64,000 nt of DNA, from positions 1 through 64,000 of the forward strand of contig NZ_NRSJ01000020.1 of the NCBI RefSeq assembly GCF_016584085.1, read 5' to 3'. Position numbers and translations under genes: made by a program. Below, in pieces: positions 8,634 through 16,934 of the stretch (position 1 is its first letter; the number at the start of each line of letters is the position of its first letter). The notes under the pieces are model-generated. The model did no database searches. It saw only the letters and a program-made list of their open reading frames with translations, and was not told where the DNA came from. The stretch comes from Halochromatium glycolicum. Lineage in GTDB: Bacteria; Pseudomonadota; Gammaproteobacteria; Chromatiales; Chromatiaceae.

Positions 8634-9260
8634 ATGAGACGGCCAATACCGTGGGTCCTGGGCGCTTCGCTCGCCGCTGCGACACCTGTCACAGCGCTGG
8701 CGGGCGAGGCAGCCCAGACAGCGGCGGAGACCAATGCCCCAGCGCGCGCCGCAGCAAGCGCGGGCTCGGCAGCGCAGGCGGCGCTCTCTGGAGTCGAAGA
8801 GGATCGCCGCCTCGCGCAGCGCATCGGACGTCGTCTGGCCTGGGACGTGAAGCTCGCGCCCTATGACCTCGAGGTTCAGGTCAATAACGGGATCGTGAAC
8901 CTCTCGGGGTCGGTCTCGACGATGGCCGAGAGCCATCGGGCGCGGCGCATCGCGAACGACACCGCCGGCGTTGGCGGCGTCGTCAATGCGCTCTATATCG
9001 ACCCGGCCTTAGCCCCGTTCGACGAGGGCCACGCGCCGGCGCCACCGGATGATCAGACGCTCGAGGAGCGCCTGCAGGTCGCTCTGGCCCATGACGCCGA
9101 TCTCGCCGATGAGACCATTCAGGTCGAGGTCGACGATGGCATCGTCCGCCTCGACGGTACCATAAGTGACGCTGCATTCGAGATGCGGGCGAAGCGTGTT
9201 GCCAAGTCGCTCTACGGCGTCGAGCGGGTCAAGAGCAATCTCGAGGTCTCTGCGCCCTGA
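8634..9260 (+). CDS. Periplasmic protein with two BON domains
   Basis: The 208-residue protein has a signal peptide (RPIPWVLGASLAAATPVTALAGEA) and an Ala-rich linker, then two BON domains. The first is LAQRIGRRLAWDVKL...VQVNNGIVNLSGSVSTMAESHRARRIA; the second is LEERLQVALAHDADL...VEVDDGIVRLDGTISDAAFEMRAKRVA. The G-I-V-x-L-x-G core is present in both, as in OsmY and other osmotically induced proteins that bind phospholipid. The start at 8634 has GGGAGG upstream; a frame extension to 8598 lacks one. Likely periplasmic and envelope-protective. Confidence 0.88.
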   Translation: MRRPIPWVLGASLAAATPVTALAGEAAQTAAETNAPARAAASAGSAAQAALSGVEEDRRLAQRIGRRLAWDVKLAPYDLEVQVNNGIVNLSGSVSTMAESHRARRIANDTAGVGGVVNALYIDPALAPFDEGHAPAPPDDQTLEERLQVALAHDADLADETIQVEVDDGIVRLDGTISDAAFEMRAKRVAKSLYGVERVKSNLEVSAP

Positions 9261-9395
9261 TGCGATCACTGCCAGCACCACCGCGTCGGCTTCAGCGTCG
9301 TCGCGCATCGGGCGCCGTCGCGCGTCGGTGCAATCGCGTTTCAGCCTGCGACGCTGTCGAATCGTCGCCGCCAACCCGAATGGGCTTGGGCGGCG

Positions 9396-10472
9396 ATGCG
9401 GCAGCGCATCGCGCCTGCGGCCGTCCCAGACGAGGAGCCAGTGAGCCCTGAACAGCTGCCACTGTCGCTGACGCTGCTGCTGTTCGGTGTCGGCACACTG
9501 GTCATCGCTGTGGCCGGCTCGCGGCTGACCTGGATCGCCGATCGGCTGTCGGACCTGACCGGCCTCGGCGAAGCGGTATTCGGTGCGGTCCTGCTCGGCG
9601 CGACGACCTCACTGCCGGGCGCGGTCGCGTCGATCACTACGGCGCTCGCCGGCCGGGCCGACCTTGCGGTCGGCAACGCGGTCGGCGGCATTGCGGCGCA
9701 GACCGCCTTCCTGGTCATCGCCGACAGCGTCTACCGGCACGCGAACCTCGAGCATGCGGCGGCCTCGGTCACCAACCTGATCAACGGCGCGCTGCTCTGC
9801 GCGCTGCTGGCGCTGCCGCTGCTGGCCGCAACCGGTCCGGCGATCGCGCTCTGGGGCGTGCATCCGGCCTCGGTGGTCGTGCTGGTGGTCTATGTGTTCG
9901 GGCTGAAGCTCGCGTCGGCGACCAAGGAGGCCCCGGGATGGATGCCGGTGCGGACCGCCCAGACGCGGGAGGATGCACCGGACGAGGCCCCGACCAGTGC
10001 CCGCGGCGCCTGGCGGATCTGGTTGACGTTCCTGGGCCTGGCGGCAACCGTCGGCGTCGCCGGCTGGGCGGTCGGCCTCTCCGGGATCGCGCTGGTGCGC
10101 CACACCGGCCTGTCCGAGACCCTGATCGGCAGCCTGTTCACTGCAGTGGCCACCTCGTTGCCGGAGCTCGTGACCGCGGTCGCCGCAGTGCGCCAAGGGG
10201 CCTTGACCCTGGCCGTCGGCGGCATCATCGGCGGCAATACCTTCGACGTGCTCTTCCTGGTGTTCGCCGATGTCGCCTATCGCGACGGCTCGATCTATCA
10301 CGCGATCAGCGACCAGCCCCTGTTCACGATCAGCCTCACCATCCTGCTCACTGCGTTCCTCCTGTTGGGTCTGATTCGGCGCGAGCGCCGTGGTGTCGCG
10401 AACATCGGCTTCGAGAGCGCTGCCGTGCTGTTGTTCTACCTGGCCGGGATGACGACGCTGGTCTTCTGGTGA
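9396..10472 (+). CDS. Cation/Ca2+ exchanger family membrane protein
   Basis: This is a multi-pass inner-membrane protein of 358 residues with the two inverted alpha-repeats of the CaCA superfamily. Repeat 1 is GEAVFGAVLLGATTSLPGAVASI...AVGNAVGGIAAQTAF; repeat 2 is SETLIGSLFTAVATSLPELVTAV...AVGGIIGGNTFDVLF. The second has the classical TSLPE and GNxxD. In repeat 1 the acidic residue of TSLPE is replaced by Gly, so ion selectivity or activity may differ from canonical Ca2+/H+ antiporters. Start is uncertain: ATG 9396 or GTG 9441 (GAGGAG close upstream). About ten hydrophobic segments are visible. Confidence 0.83.
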   Translation: MRQRIAPAAVPDEEPVSPEQLPLSLTLLLFGVGTLVIAVAGSRLTWIADRLSDLTGLGEAVFGAVLLGATTSLPGAVASITTALAGRADLAVGNAVGGIAAQTAFLVIADSVYRHANLEHAAASVTNLINGALLCALLALPLLAATGPAIALWGVHPASVVVLVVYVFGLKLASATKEAPGWMPVRTAQTREDAPDEAPTSARGAWRIWLTFLGLAATVGVAGWAVGLSGIALVRHTGLSETLIGSLFTAVATSLPELVTAVAAVRQGALTLAVGGIIGGNTFDVLFLVFADVAYRDGSIYHAISDQPLFTISLTILLTAFLLLGLIRRERRGVANIGFESAAVLLFYLAGMTTLVFW

Positions 10473-10522
10473 ACCTTGCTTCCGGTTGCTCTACCAATCT
10501 ATGCCGTCCGCCGGAAACCAAC

Positions 10523-10648
10523 ATGACGCGGTATTTTGACCCCGCCGAACCCGGAGACGAACCCGGGGATAAACCCGGAGATGAGGCCGACGCCGACGCC
10601 GAAACCGAAGACGTGCAGGCTCGCCCCTCGGCGATGGTGCCGCCATGA
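10523..10648 (+). CDS. Small acidic peptide, possible gene
   Basis: This is a 41-codon frame with a PGDE-PGDK-PGDE repeat followed by Asp/Ala/Glu. The repeat seems protein-like, but only a weak GGAA lies upstream and I recognise no family. It follows the exchanger by 50 bases. Treat as tentative. Confidence 0.3.
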   Translation: MTRYFDPAEPGDEPGDKPGDEADADAETEDVQARPSAMVPP

Positions 10649-10698
10649 CACCGCCGCATGGGATAGGGCACCTTGGCCTTCACCGGAAGCGGCAGCGG

Positions 10699-11269
10699 TC
10701 AGCGCTGGACGGCTCCCATCGGCCCCATGGTCTCCAGCAGGAACTGATAATGGTCGCGCCTGATGAACTGTTCGTCCTTGGGCCGGCCGCGCGGATACAT
10801 CAGCGGCAGCAGGGCGCGGGGATGCTCGGCGTTGCCCTCCTCGGCGGACTTGTTGAGGGCGCCGGCCCTGTCGGGATCGACCCGCAGGCCTTCAAGAGCG
10901 TCTCGCGCACGACCTCGCGGCCTTCGTCGAAGACCAGGTTGAACGTGAAGAGCTGCTCTTCCGTCCAGCTCTTTTCCGGACACAGCGAACCGTCCGCCCC
11001 GCGCAAGAAATCCGGTAAATCGCTCGCCTCTAGCGTTGGCATGTCGTCGGCAAGCTCTTCATGCAGATCGGGGCTGGCGCTGAACTCACCCATATCGCTC
11101 AGGCTGACGTCCTGGACCGGAAAATTCTGCGCACACCTGCGCCGCCTGGGGCCGCCTGGGGCCGCGTGGCCGGGCAGGTGTCGGGCTCGGCCGTGCGCAC
11201 GGCCGACGAGATCGTGCCCAACACCGTCAGAGCAAGCCCGAGGCTTGCTGCGCGGCCGGTCTCCCTCAT
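10699..11269 (-). pseudogene. Secreted-protein gene broken by two frameshifts
   Basis: The start at 11269 overlaps the upstream gene's stop (ATGA) and begins a signal peptide (RAASLGLALTVLGTISSAVR). Good protein sequence then continues in a second frame (CAQNFPVQDVSLSDMGEF...PDFLRGADGSLCPEKSWTEEQLFTFNLVFDEGREVV). A third frame follows near 10890 (GLRVDPDRAG...YPRGRPKDEQFIRRDHYQFLLETMGPMG). The first shift maps to a 10-bp tandem repeat at 11141-11170. I do not recognise the family. Sequencing error or programmed slippage are alternatives to true decay. Confidence 0.62.
11141..11170. repeat. 10-bp tandem repeat at a frameshift point
   Basis: The units GCCGCCTGGG, GCCGCCTGGG and GCCGCGTGGC lie head to tail. 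Loss of one unit or gain of two changes the frame by exactly the amount separating the signal-peptide frame from the following frame of the minus-strand gene. Confidence 0.75.
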
Positions 11270-11964
11270 GGCGCGCCGAAGCCGTGCATCATGCCCTTTA
11301 GGTCCATCGGCTTGGCCGGCAGCACAAAATCGCCGTCCGGCCCGGCGTCGCTCCGGACCTCGACCACGGTGAAGCGGTCGCCGAAGGTCAGCGGCGCCAG
11401 ACTGCGGCGGTCTAGTTCGACCATCAAGGGGTTGGGCTCCTCCCCGGCGACGGCCTGCGAAAAGCGCATCTTGACAGCCTGGTGCTCCAGCAAGCGCGGA
11501 TCATCGGTCAGCACGGCGGTGCTGGTGTGGGCCGTGCCCTGATTGTCCACCCATTGGATCGCATAGACCTCGCCTTCGATGCCGGCGATCGAGCGGGTCT
11601 CGCCAGTGGGCTCCATGCCGTCGATCTCGGTCGGGAACGCGGGCCCCGCCTTGGGCGCCGAGGCGTTCGCCCCGGCGGCGCCAGGCATGCCGGCCAGATC
11701 GCTGATCGGGATGACCATGACCTGCCCGCCGGCGGCGGTGATCGAATAGACGCTGTCATCCTTCAACAGCATAAAGGCGTCCATGCCCTCGATATCGACG
11801 CGCAGGGCGTCGCCCTGCCAGCGATCGGTTATGGACATGCGGCCCATCTGGCCGGCGTCGGCCTCATAGTGGACGGTGCCATCGGCCAAGGCCAGCAACG
11901 GTGCGCCCCCCATGATGGCGGCCAGCAGGGCCGATGAGGCGGCATGGGTCGAGAAACGAAGCAT
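11266..11964 (-). CDS. Exported DUF4412-like protein
   Basis: The 232-residue exported protein has a signal peptide (AASSALLAAIMGGAPLLALADG). The mature protein has the DUF4412-type pattern of beta strands: VHYEADAGQMGRMSITDRWQGDALRVD, LLKDDSVYSITAAGGQVMVIP, and SIAGIEGEVYAIQWVDNQG, which resembles the linker to a C-terminal strand set. Function is unknown; the family is periplasmic or lipoprotein-like. Its stop overlaps the start of the frameshifted secreted-protein gene (ATGA), so the two were co-translated. Confidence 0.72.
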   Translation of the reverse strand: MLRFSTHAASSALLAAIMGGAPLLALADGTVHYEADAGQMGRMSITDRWQGDALRVDIEGMDAFMLLKDDSVYSITAAGGQVMVIPISDLAGMPGAAGANASAPKAGPAFPTEIDGMEPTGETRSIAGIEGEVYAIQWVDNQGTAHTSTAVLTDDPRLLEHQAVKMRFSQAVAGEEPNPLMVELDRRSLAPLTFGDRFTVVEVRSDAGPDGDFVLPAKPMDLKGMMHGFGAP

Positions 11965-12157
11965 CGGGACCTCCCGGGATCGAGAACAAGAACGTCGGCG
12001 CGTGAACGCCAGATCAGTCGGCCGCTTCCTGAAAGCCCTCGAGGTCTATCGCGCGCTCCGCCGACACCGGCCTTAACGCCGGTGCCGGCGAGGCCGCCCA
12101 AGGGGCCGAAGAAGGGCGAGCCGCTGTTCATCAACGACATTGGCACCCGTAATCGCC

Positions 12158-13510
12158 CTATTCGGCCGCTGACGTGGTCTGCGCCAGCTCGATGCGATCG
12201 AACATCACTAGTGTCTGCTCCGGACCGCGCGTGCCCGCGAACAGCGCCGGGGCGCCCTGGCTGCGCAGCACGGTCACGGGCTCGGTCTCGATGCTGTCCG
12301 GCCCATCCGGCTGCAGGGTCCAGCCCGGGGTTTCCAGCCGGCCGATATAGTCCCGCCCGCGTTTGACAAGCGTCAGGCGTGCCCCCTTGTTCTCGAAGTC
12401 GTCGAGGATCTGGGCCAGATCATAGCCGCGCACATCGCCGGCGATCTCGACCTCTTCGACGGTTGTGCTGCCGCCGGTCACCACGCGCAGCCGTAGCCAC
12501 ATGTCGTCGTTCGAATTGCCCTGCCGCGCGATCTCCACCGCGATGTAGTTCTCGGCGTCCTGGTAGCGGCCGACCTGGACCACTGCGCGGCGACCGCCGA
12601 GCGTCTGGACCTCGCCCATGCGAGCGGTGAAGTCGGCCGCGATCGCGAAGTCGCCGTCGGGCAACTCGGCACCGACCCAGCGGAAGACGTTGGCGGCCTC
12701 ATCGCTGCCCATCGCCCCCGGTTCGACCGTCATCGTCAGCAGCTCGCCCTTCTCGAGCAGGAATGCGGATGGCTCCGGCCTCACGACCTGCCAGCCCGAG
12801 CCTAGCGTATCGCGCTCAAAGTCATCGACCTGGGCCGGGCTCATCTCGGGCTCGGTCTCCTCGCGCGCGACCTGTAGTGCGTTCGCGAGGCTGTCCGCAT
12901 CGGACGCTGCAATGAAGCGTCCACCGGTCTCGCTCGCAAGGCAGGCGAGCTCGCCGCTCTCATCGTCGACATCGAAGCCGATCACATGGGCGGTGAAGGC
13001 GGCGCCACTTCGCTCTAGGGTTGCACCCAGCGCGCACAGGTCGGCCTGGCAGGTCTCACGCCCATCGGTGACGACGATGACTGTCGCCGGGCGGTCATCG
13101 GCAGCAAGGGTTTGCGCGGCGCGTTCGACGGCGGCGCCGATCGGTGTCTTGCCGCGCGGCGTCACGGCTTCGGTCATCGCGTTGAAGGCGGCCCGATCCA
13201 CGGCCGCGGGCTTGGCGAGTACCTCAATGTCCGAGCAGTCGCCCTCGCGACGGTGCCCGTACGCCATCAGGCCAAGCTCCCGCCCGGCCGGCCAGTCGGC
13301 GAGCATGCGATCGATCGCATCGCGTGCGATCTCGATCTTGGCAACGCCGTCGATCTGGCCCCACATGCTTCCGGACCCGTCCAGGATCAGGATCGATTGA
13401 GGTCCCGAGTCGCTGGCCGCAGCGCTCGGAGACAGCAGCGGTGCCGCGGCGACGAGCAGCGCTGCCAAAACAGCATGATGAAAATGGAATTGCGATATCC
13501 AAGTGGTCAT
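12158..13510 (-). CDS. Secreted von Willebrand factor A domain protein
   Basis: This is a 450-residue exported protein. After a signal peptide (about residues 1-32) the VWA domain starts with SILILDGSGSMWGQIDG, an intact MIDAS DxSxS motif. It continues through TPRGKTPIGAAVERAA (the MIDAS Thr region) and VIVVTDGRETC (MIDAS Asp). The C-terminal half (about residues 235-440) is beta-rich with DDFERDTLGSGWQVV and RLTLVKRGRDYIGRL, resembling a concanavalin-like or laminin-G-like sandwich. Such proteins bind metal-dependent partners in the periplasm or on the surface. The gene stands alone on the minus strand, with about 490 bases upstream. Confidence 0.85.
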   Translation of the reverse strand: MTTWISQFHFHHAVLAALLVAAAPLLSPSAAASDSGPQSILILDGSGSMWGQIDGVAKIEIARDAIDRMLADWPAGRELGLMAYGHRREGDCSDIEVLAKPAAVDRAAFNAMTEAVTPRGKTPIGAAVERAAQTLAADDRPATVIVVTDGRETCQADLCALGATLERSGAAFTAHVIGFDVDDESGELACLASETGGRFIAASDADSLANALQVAREETEPEMSPAQVDDFERDTLGSGWQVVRPEPSAFLLEKGELLTMTVEPGAMGSDEAANVFRWVGAELPDGDFAIAADFTARMGEVQTLGGRRAVVQVGRYQDAENYIAVEIARQGNSNDDMWLRLRVVTGGSTTVEEVEIAGDVRGYDLAQILDDFENKGARLTLVKRGRDYIGRLETPGWTLQPDGPDSIETEPVTVLRSQGAPALFAGTRGPEQTLVMFDRIELAQTTSAAE

Positions 13511-14002
13511 AACGGCCTCCGTGATCGGCCACCTTGAGTAACCGAGCTGGCTCGAGATTGATTGAAAGGCGCGCGTTTCCCATCGTGCTCGCTAGCCAAG
13601 TAACCCGAGCAAGAGCCCGATGTAAGGACGGTTGCGCCTCATCTCGGTCTCGCACTCTAACAGCGACCGGGTCTTGGTCGCTCATGCCCAGCCACGGCCT
13701 GCGATAGGCGGCGAAAGCACCGGCAACAAGATCAGCGCAGAGCGGAGGTGGCGGCAGATATACCCAAAGCACGTCAATGCTCGGCAGGGCAGGGCAGGGC
13801 AGGGCAGAGCGGAGGGTCGGGTGACGGCGAGCGGGGGTGTCGACGGCATGGAAGCCGTCGTCAAGCCGCCAGGGAGGGATTCACGGCGTCCCCCCATCAC
13901 TGCCCCCATCACTGCCCCAGCGCCGTGACGCGACCCGGAGCGGTCGAGGAAAACCGAAAATCGGTTTGCGATGGGTATAACGGGCTCGAGGCCCGAGACT
14001 AC
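13511..14002. other. Intergenic region with GGCAG tandem repeat
   Basis: No gene is supported here. It contains five copies of GGCAG (13783-13807) and a doubled CCCCATCACTGCCC-like unit near 13891-13917. The simple repeats suggest slippage-prone non-coding DNA between two minus-strand genes. Confidence 0.6.
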
Positions 14003-15364
14003 TTATTGATCGTCATCCACCGCTGGTACCGCGGTCGGCACCTCAAGCCAGTCGAGCCAAAGCGCCGACCAATGCTGCCAGTCGATATCCGATAGGCCCA
14101 TCACGAAACCGGCTGAGAGGGCGGTGAGGAGCGGCAGACCGACACGCCAAGCCAGCCTCGGGCCGGCGATCAGCCCGCAGAGCGAGGTCTTGAACAGGGC
14201 ATTGGTCGCGAGCGCGAGCAGGATCGCGCTCACCGCGGTGTGCTCCCCGAGCCTGGTCAGGTCCATGCGTGCGATCGAGAGCGTGATCGCGTTCAGATCG
14301 GCGATGCCGGAGATCGCAGCGACGCCAAGCAGCCCGACGCTGCCGAACAGATCGGCGCTGACCCGTGCGATCAGCATCACGACCGCCAGCAGCAGCCCGA
14401 AGCGCAGTGCCTGCCCCAACGCGAGCGGATTGCTGACCTGCAGCGCGTTGGCGTCGAGCGGCGCGCCGCGGCGCACCCAAAACAACGCGGTTGGCAGCAG
14501 GGTCAGCAGCGTCATGCCGGTCAGCGGCGGGGTCAGTGCCAGCGCGAGCTCGGGCTCCAGCAACGCGACGATGATCAGCACCCGCGGAAACAGGGTCGTA
14601 TTGGCGATCAGGATGCCGGCGGTGAGCAGGTTGGCGCGCCCGCGCTGCGCGCGCCCGATGCGCGCCAGCTGCAGCGTCAGCGCGGTCGAGGAGGCGAGGC
14701 CGGCGAGGAGCCCGGTCAGGGCGATCCCGGCATTGGCCCCCAGCATCCTGACCGCGAAATAGCCGACGTACGAGATCGCGGCGATCAGCACGACCAACCA
14801 CCAGAGCTCATAGGGGTTCAGCGCCTCGGCCGGCCCATAGCCTCGGTCCGGCAGCACCGGCAGCAGCACCACCGTGATCAGCAGCAGCTTGAGCGTTGCC
14901 TGTAGCTCCGCCTGATCGATGCGCGCCAGCCAGCGATGCAATTGTGGCTTGAAACCGAGCAGCAGGGTCGAGACGACCGCAGCCGATGCCGCCTCGGCTT
15001 GGTGACCGAGCGCCGACAGCGCGGCCAGGGCGAACGCGAGCAGCTCGGCGACCAGGGTTGTGCTGCCGGTCTCGCCGGTTTCGCGGACATGGAAGAGGAA
15101 ACTGCCGAGCGCGATCGCGGCGAGCGCCACGAACATCAGGCCGAGGACGAGCGGTGAGAGCGTCTGCGCGATCACGCCGCCGGCGCCGCCGAGCAGCCCG
15201 ATCAGGCCGAAGGTGCGGACCCCGGCCGGTTTCTTGGTTTCGCCGGGCTGCTGCGCACCATGGCCGTGCCAGCCGCGCTCGAGCCCGAACAGCAGGCCGA
15301 TCGCGAGCGCGACCGCGAGATCGAGCAGGATGCGCTGCTCATCGCCCGCGATCAGGCCCGCCAT
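14003..15364 (-). CDS. MgtC/DUF4010 integral membrane protein
   Basis: The 453-residue membrane protein begins with the MgtC/SapB-type domain (LLDLAVALAIGLLFGLERGW, then AGVRTFGLIGLLGGAGGV). A DUF4010 half follows, with YVGYFAVRMLGANAGIALTGLLAGLASSTALTLQLA and LGVAAISGIADLNAITLSIA. About twelve hydrophobic helices are visible. Homologues are annotated as MgtC-family proteins of unknown transport or regulatory role; Mg2+ homeostasis is only a suggestion from the name domain. Only four bases separate it from the upstream DUF2189 gene, implying an operon. Confidence 0.87.
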   Translation of the reverse strand: MAGLIAGDEQRILLDLAVALAIGLLFGLERGWHGHGAQQPGETKKPAGVRTFGLIGLLGGAGGVIAQTLSPLVLGLMFVALAAIALGSFLFHVRETGETGSTTLVAELLAFALAALSALGHQAEAASAAVVSTLLLGFKPQLHRWLARIDQAELQATLKLLLITVVLLPVLPDRGYGPAEALNPYELWWLVVLIAAISYVGYFAVRMLGANAGIALTGLLAGLASSTALTLQLARIGRAQRGRANLLTAGILIANTTLFPRVLIIVALLEPELALALTPPLTGMTLLTLLPTALFWVRRGAPLDANALQVSNPLALGQALRFGLLLAVVMLIARVSADLFGSVGLLGVAAISGIADLNAITLSIARMDLTRLGEHTAVSAILLALATNALFKTSLCGLIAGPRLAWRVGLPLLTALSAGFVMGLSDIDWQHWSALWLDWLEVPTAVPAVDDDQ

Positions 15365-15368
15365 GCCT

Positions 15369-16238
15369 TCATCGTTCAGACGTCTGCCCTTCCGGGATCA
15401 GGGTCTCCCGGTAGGCATGCCAGCTGGCATAGCCCAGGATGGGGGTGACGATGATCAGGCCGACGAAGTAGGTCAGGATGCCGACCGTCGTCAGCGCTGC
15501 GATCAACAGCGCCCAAAGGCTCATCGGCCGCCAGTTCTCGCCGACGGCCCGCCAGCTCGCGAAGGCCGCGTTGAAGGCATCGACCCGCTGATCGACCAAC
15601 ATCGGTAGCGAGAGCGCGGTGAGCCGGAACACCAGCACCGCCATCACCAGCGCCACGCCGCCGTACACCAGCGCGAACGGCCAGCTCTGACCGAATAGCA
15701 CCGGCAGCGGCCGCACCTCGGCGTAGGTCGGCATCAGCTCGTGGAAGACCCCGCCGAAGAGCAGGTTCGAGAGCATGATCCAGTTGATGAAGACCAGCAG
15801 CAGGAACAGGCCCATGAGCGAGAGGCTCGAGGTATTGACCGCGAGGATGCGTCGAACGGTGTCGGCTGGCTCCTTCGCGCCCTGCTGTTCCCGTTGCCTA
15901 TCCGGGTGCTCATCCGAGTGCTCATCCGGGTGCCGATCCGGGTGCTTCTCCCGGCGCTTCGCCATCGCCATCAGCCCGACCGAGAGGATCGGGCCGATGG
16001 TCAGGAAGCCACCAAAGATGAACGGCACGAAGAAGAAGCGATTGATGGCGACCGTCAGCGAGACCAGCAGAAACGCCAGCGCTGCGACGGCGGCTCCGTA
16101 GAGCAGGCCGGTGATCGGTGCGGCCATCAGGTCATCGAAGCCGCTGCGCAGCCAAGAGATCGGCCGATTCGACGGCAGGTGCGGGATCGCGAAGTTGCGT
16201 CGCGGGATCTGGCTGGTGGATAGGACATAGGTGTTCAT
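15369..16238 (-). CDS. DUF2189 integral membrane protein
   Basis: This 289-residue inner-membrane protein of the DUF2189 type opens with RNFAIPHLPSNRPISWLRSGFDDLMAAP, the family N-terminal signature. Six or so hydrophobic helices follow. Near residues 95-120 there is a highly charged His/Asp/Arg repeat (KHPDRHPDEHSDEHPDRQRE) absent from typical members. It is encoded by a repeated CATCCGGGTG/CATCCGAGTG pattern at about 15900-15950 and suggests local repeat expansion in a loop. Function is unknown. It is transcribed with the MgtC/DUF4010 gene. Confidence 0.83.
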   Translation of the reverse strand: MNTYVLSTSQIPRRNFAIPHLPSNRPISWLRSGFDDLMAAPITGLLYGAAVAALAFLLVSLTVAINRFFFVPFIFGGFLTIGPILSVGLMAMAKRREKHPDRHPDEHSDEHPDRQREQQGAKEPADTVRRILAVNTSSLSLMGLFLLLVFINWIMLSNLLFGGVFHELMPTYAEVRPLPVLFGQSWPFALVYGGVALVMAVLVFRLTALSLPMLVDQRVDAFNAAFASWRAVGENWRPMSLWALLIAALTTVGILTYFVGLIIVTPILGYASWHAYRETLIPEGQTSER

Positions 16239-16327
16239 CTGGATGCCTCCGGTGGTCTTGTGCAGGGGCTCGCGAGCTGCGGGCGGGCGTTCAAGGCCCG
16301 TGGTGCAAGGCCCCTGGTGATGAGCCT

Positions 16328-16774
16328 CTAGCGATTGGCCTCCTCGGCGGTCTCCGGCGGCTGCTCCACGATCAGGTTCATCTCGGAGCGGTCGATGACG
16401 CCGTCGTTATTGGTATCGAGCCGGCGCCAGTCGTCGCCGATCCGCGGGCTGGCATGGGCCTCGTTCGGTGTTAACACACCGTCTTGATCCAGATCGAGAT
16501 CGCTGAACGGTCGGATCGGGTCTGCCACATCATCGAGTGGAGCGACCCCGGTGAGGGGGGATTCCTGCTGGGGCATAGCACCCGTCGACGGTTGATTCGA
16601 CGGTCGTTTCTCGCCGCCTGGCAGTGTGTGCGCGCCGCGGCCCTCGGTGAGGATGGCGTCATCCTCGGCCGCAGGGTCTGCGTCGCCAGCGCCGACGAGC
16701 AGCAGCGCCGCGAAGATGAGCGCGATGGCGACGAGAGAAAGTACCAGTGGTTTAACTGCCTTATAGGACGTCAT
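16328..16774 (-). CDS. Membrane-anchored EF-hand protein
   Basis: The 148-residue protein has one N-terminal hydrophobic segment (LVLSLVAIALIFAALLLVGAG, signal anchor). A Pro/Gly-rich linker follows, then two EF-hand loops (DLDQDGVLTPNE and DTNNDGVIDRSE) near residues 93-135. It probably displays a calcium-binding pair in the periplasm. It resembles the secreted EF-hand protein at 7824-8132 in domain content, but its anchor is uncleaved. No catalytic domain is present. Confidence 0.83.
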   Translation of the reverse strand: MTSYKAVKPLVLSLVAIALIFAALLLVGAGDADPAAEDDAILTEGRGAHTLPGGEKRPSNQPSTGAMPQQESPLTGVAPLDDVADPIRPFSDLDLDQDGVLTPNEAHASPRIGDDWRRLDTNNDGVIDRSEMNLIVEQPPETAEEANR

Positions 16775-16934
16775 GCGATGCCTCCTCTTGGTCTGCTGTT
16801 GGGCGGTTCGCCCAACTCGATCTCATCGGTGCAAAGGCTATGCCGGAGCGGGGGTCTGCGCTCGCTTGCGCCGGGGATCGGGCAGTGACTGGTTCCGCCG
16901 TGCGGCGGGTTCAGTGGTGCAATACCAGGCGCGC

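Noticed and set aside
9609..10301. Long minus-strand open frame opposite the cation exchanger.
   Set aside because: Its translation is His/Gln/Arg-rich, as expected for the antisense of a high-GC gene; the plus-strand exchanger has clear family motifs.
13783..13917. Short direct repeats considered as a CRISPR array.
   Set aside because: The units are 5 and 14 bases with no spacers; no repeat-spacer structure or cas gene exists anywhere in the window.
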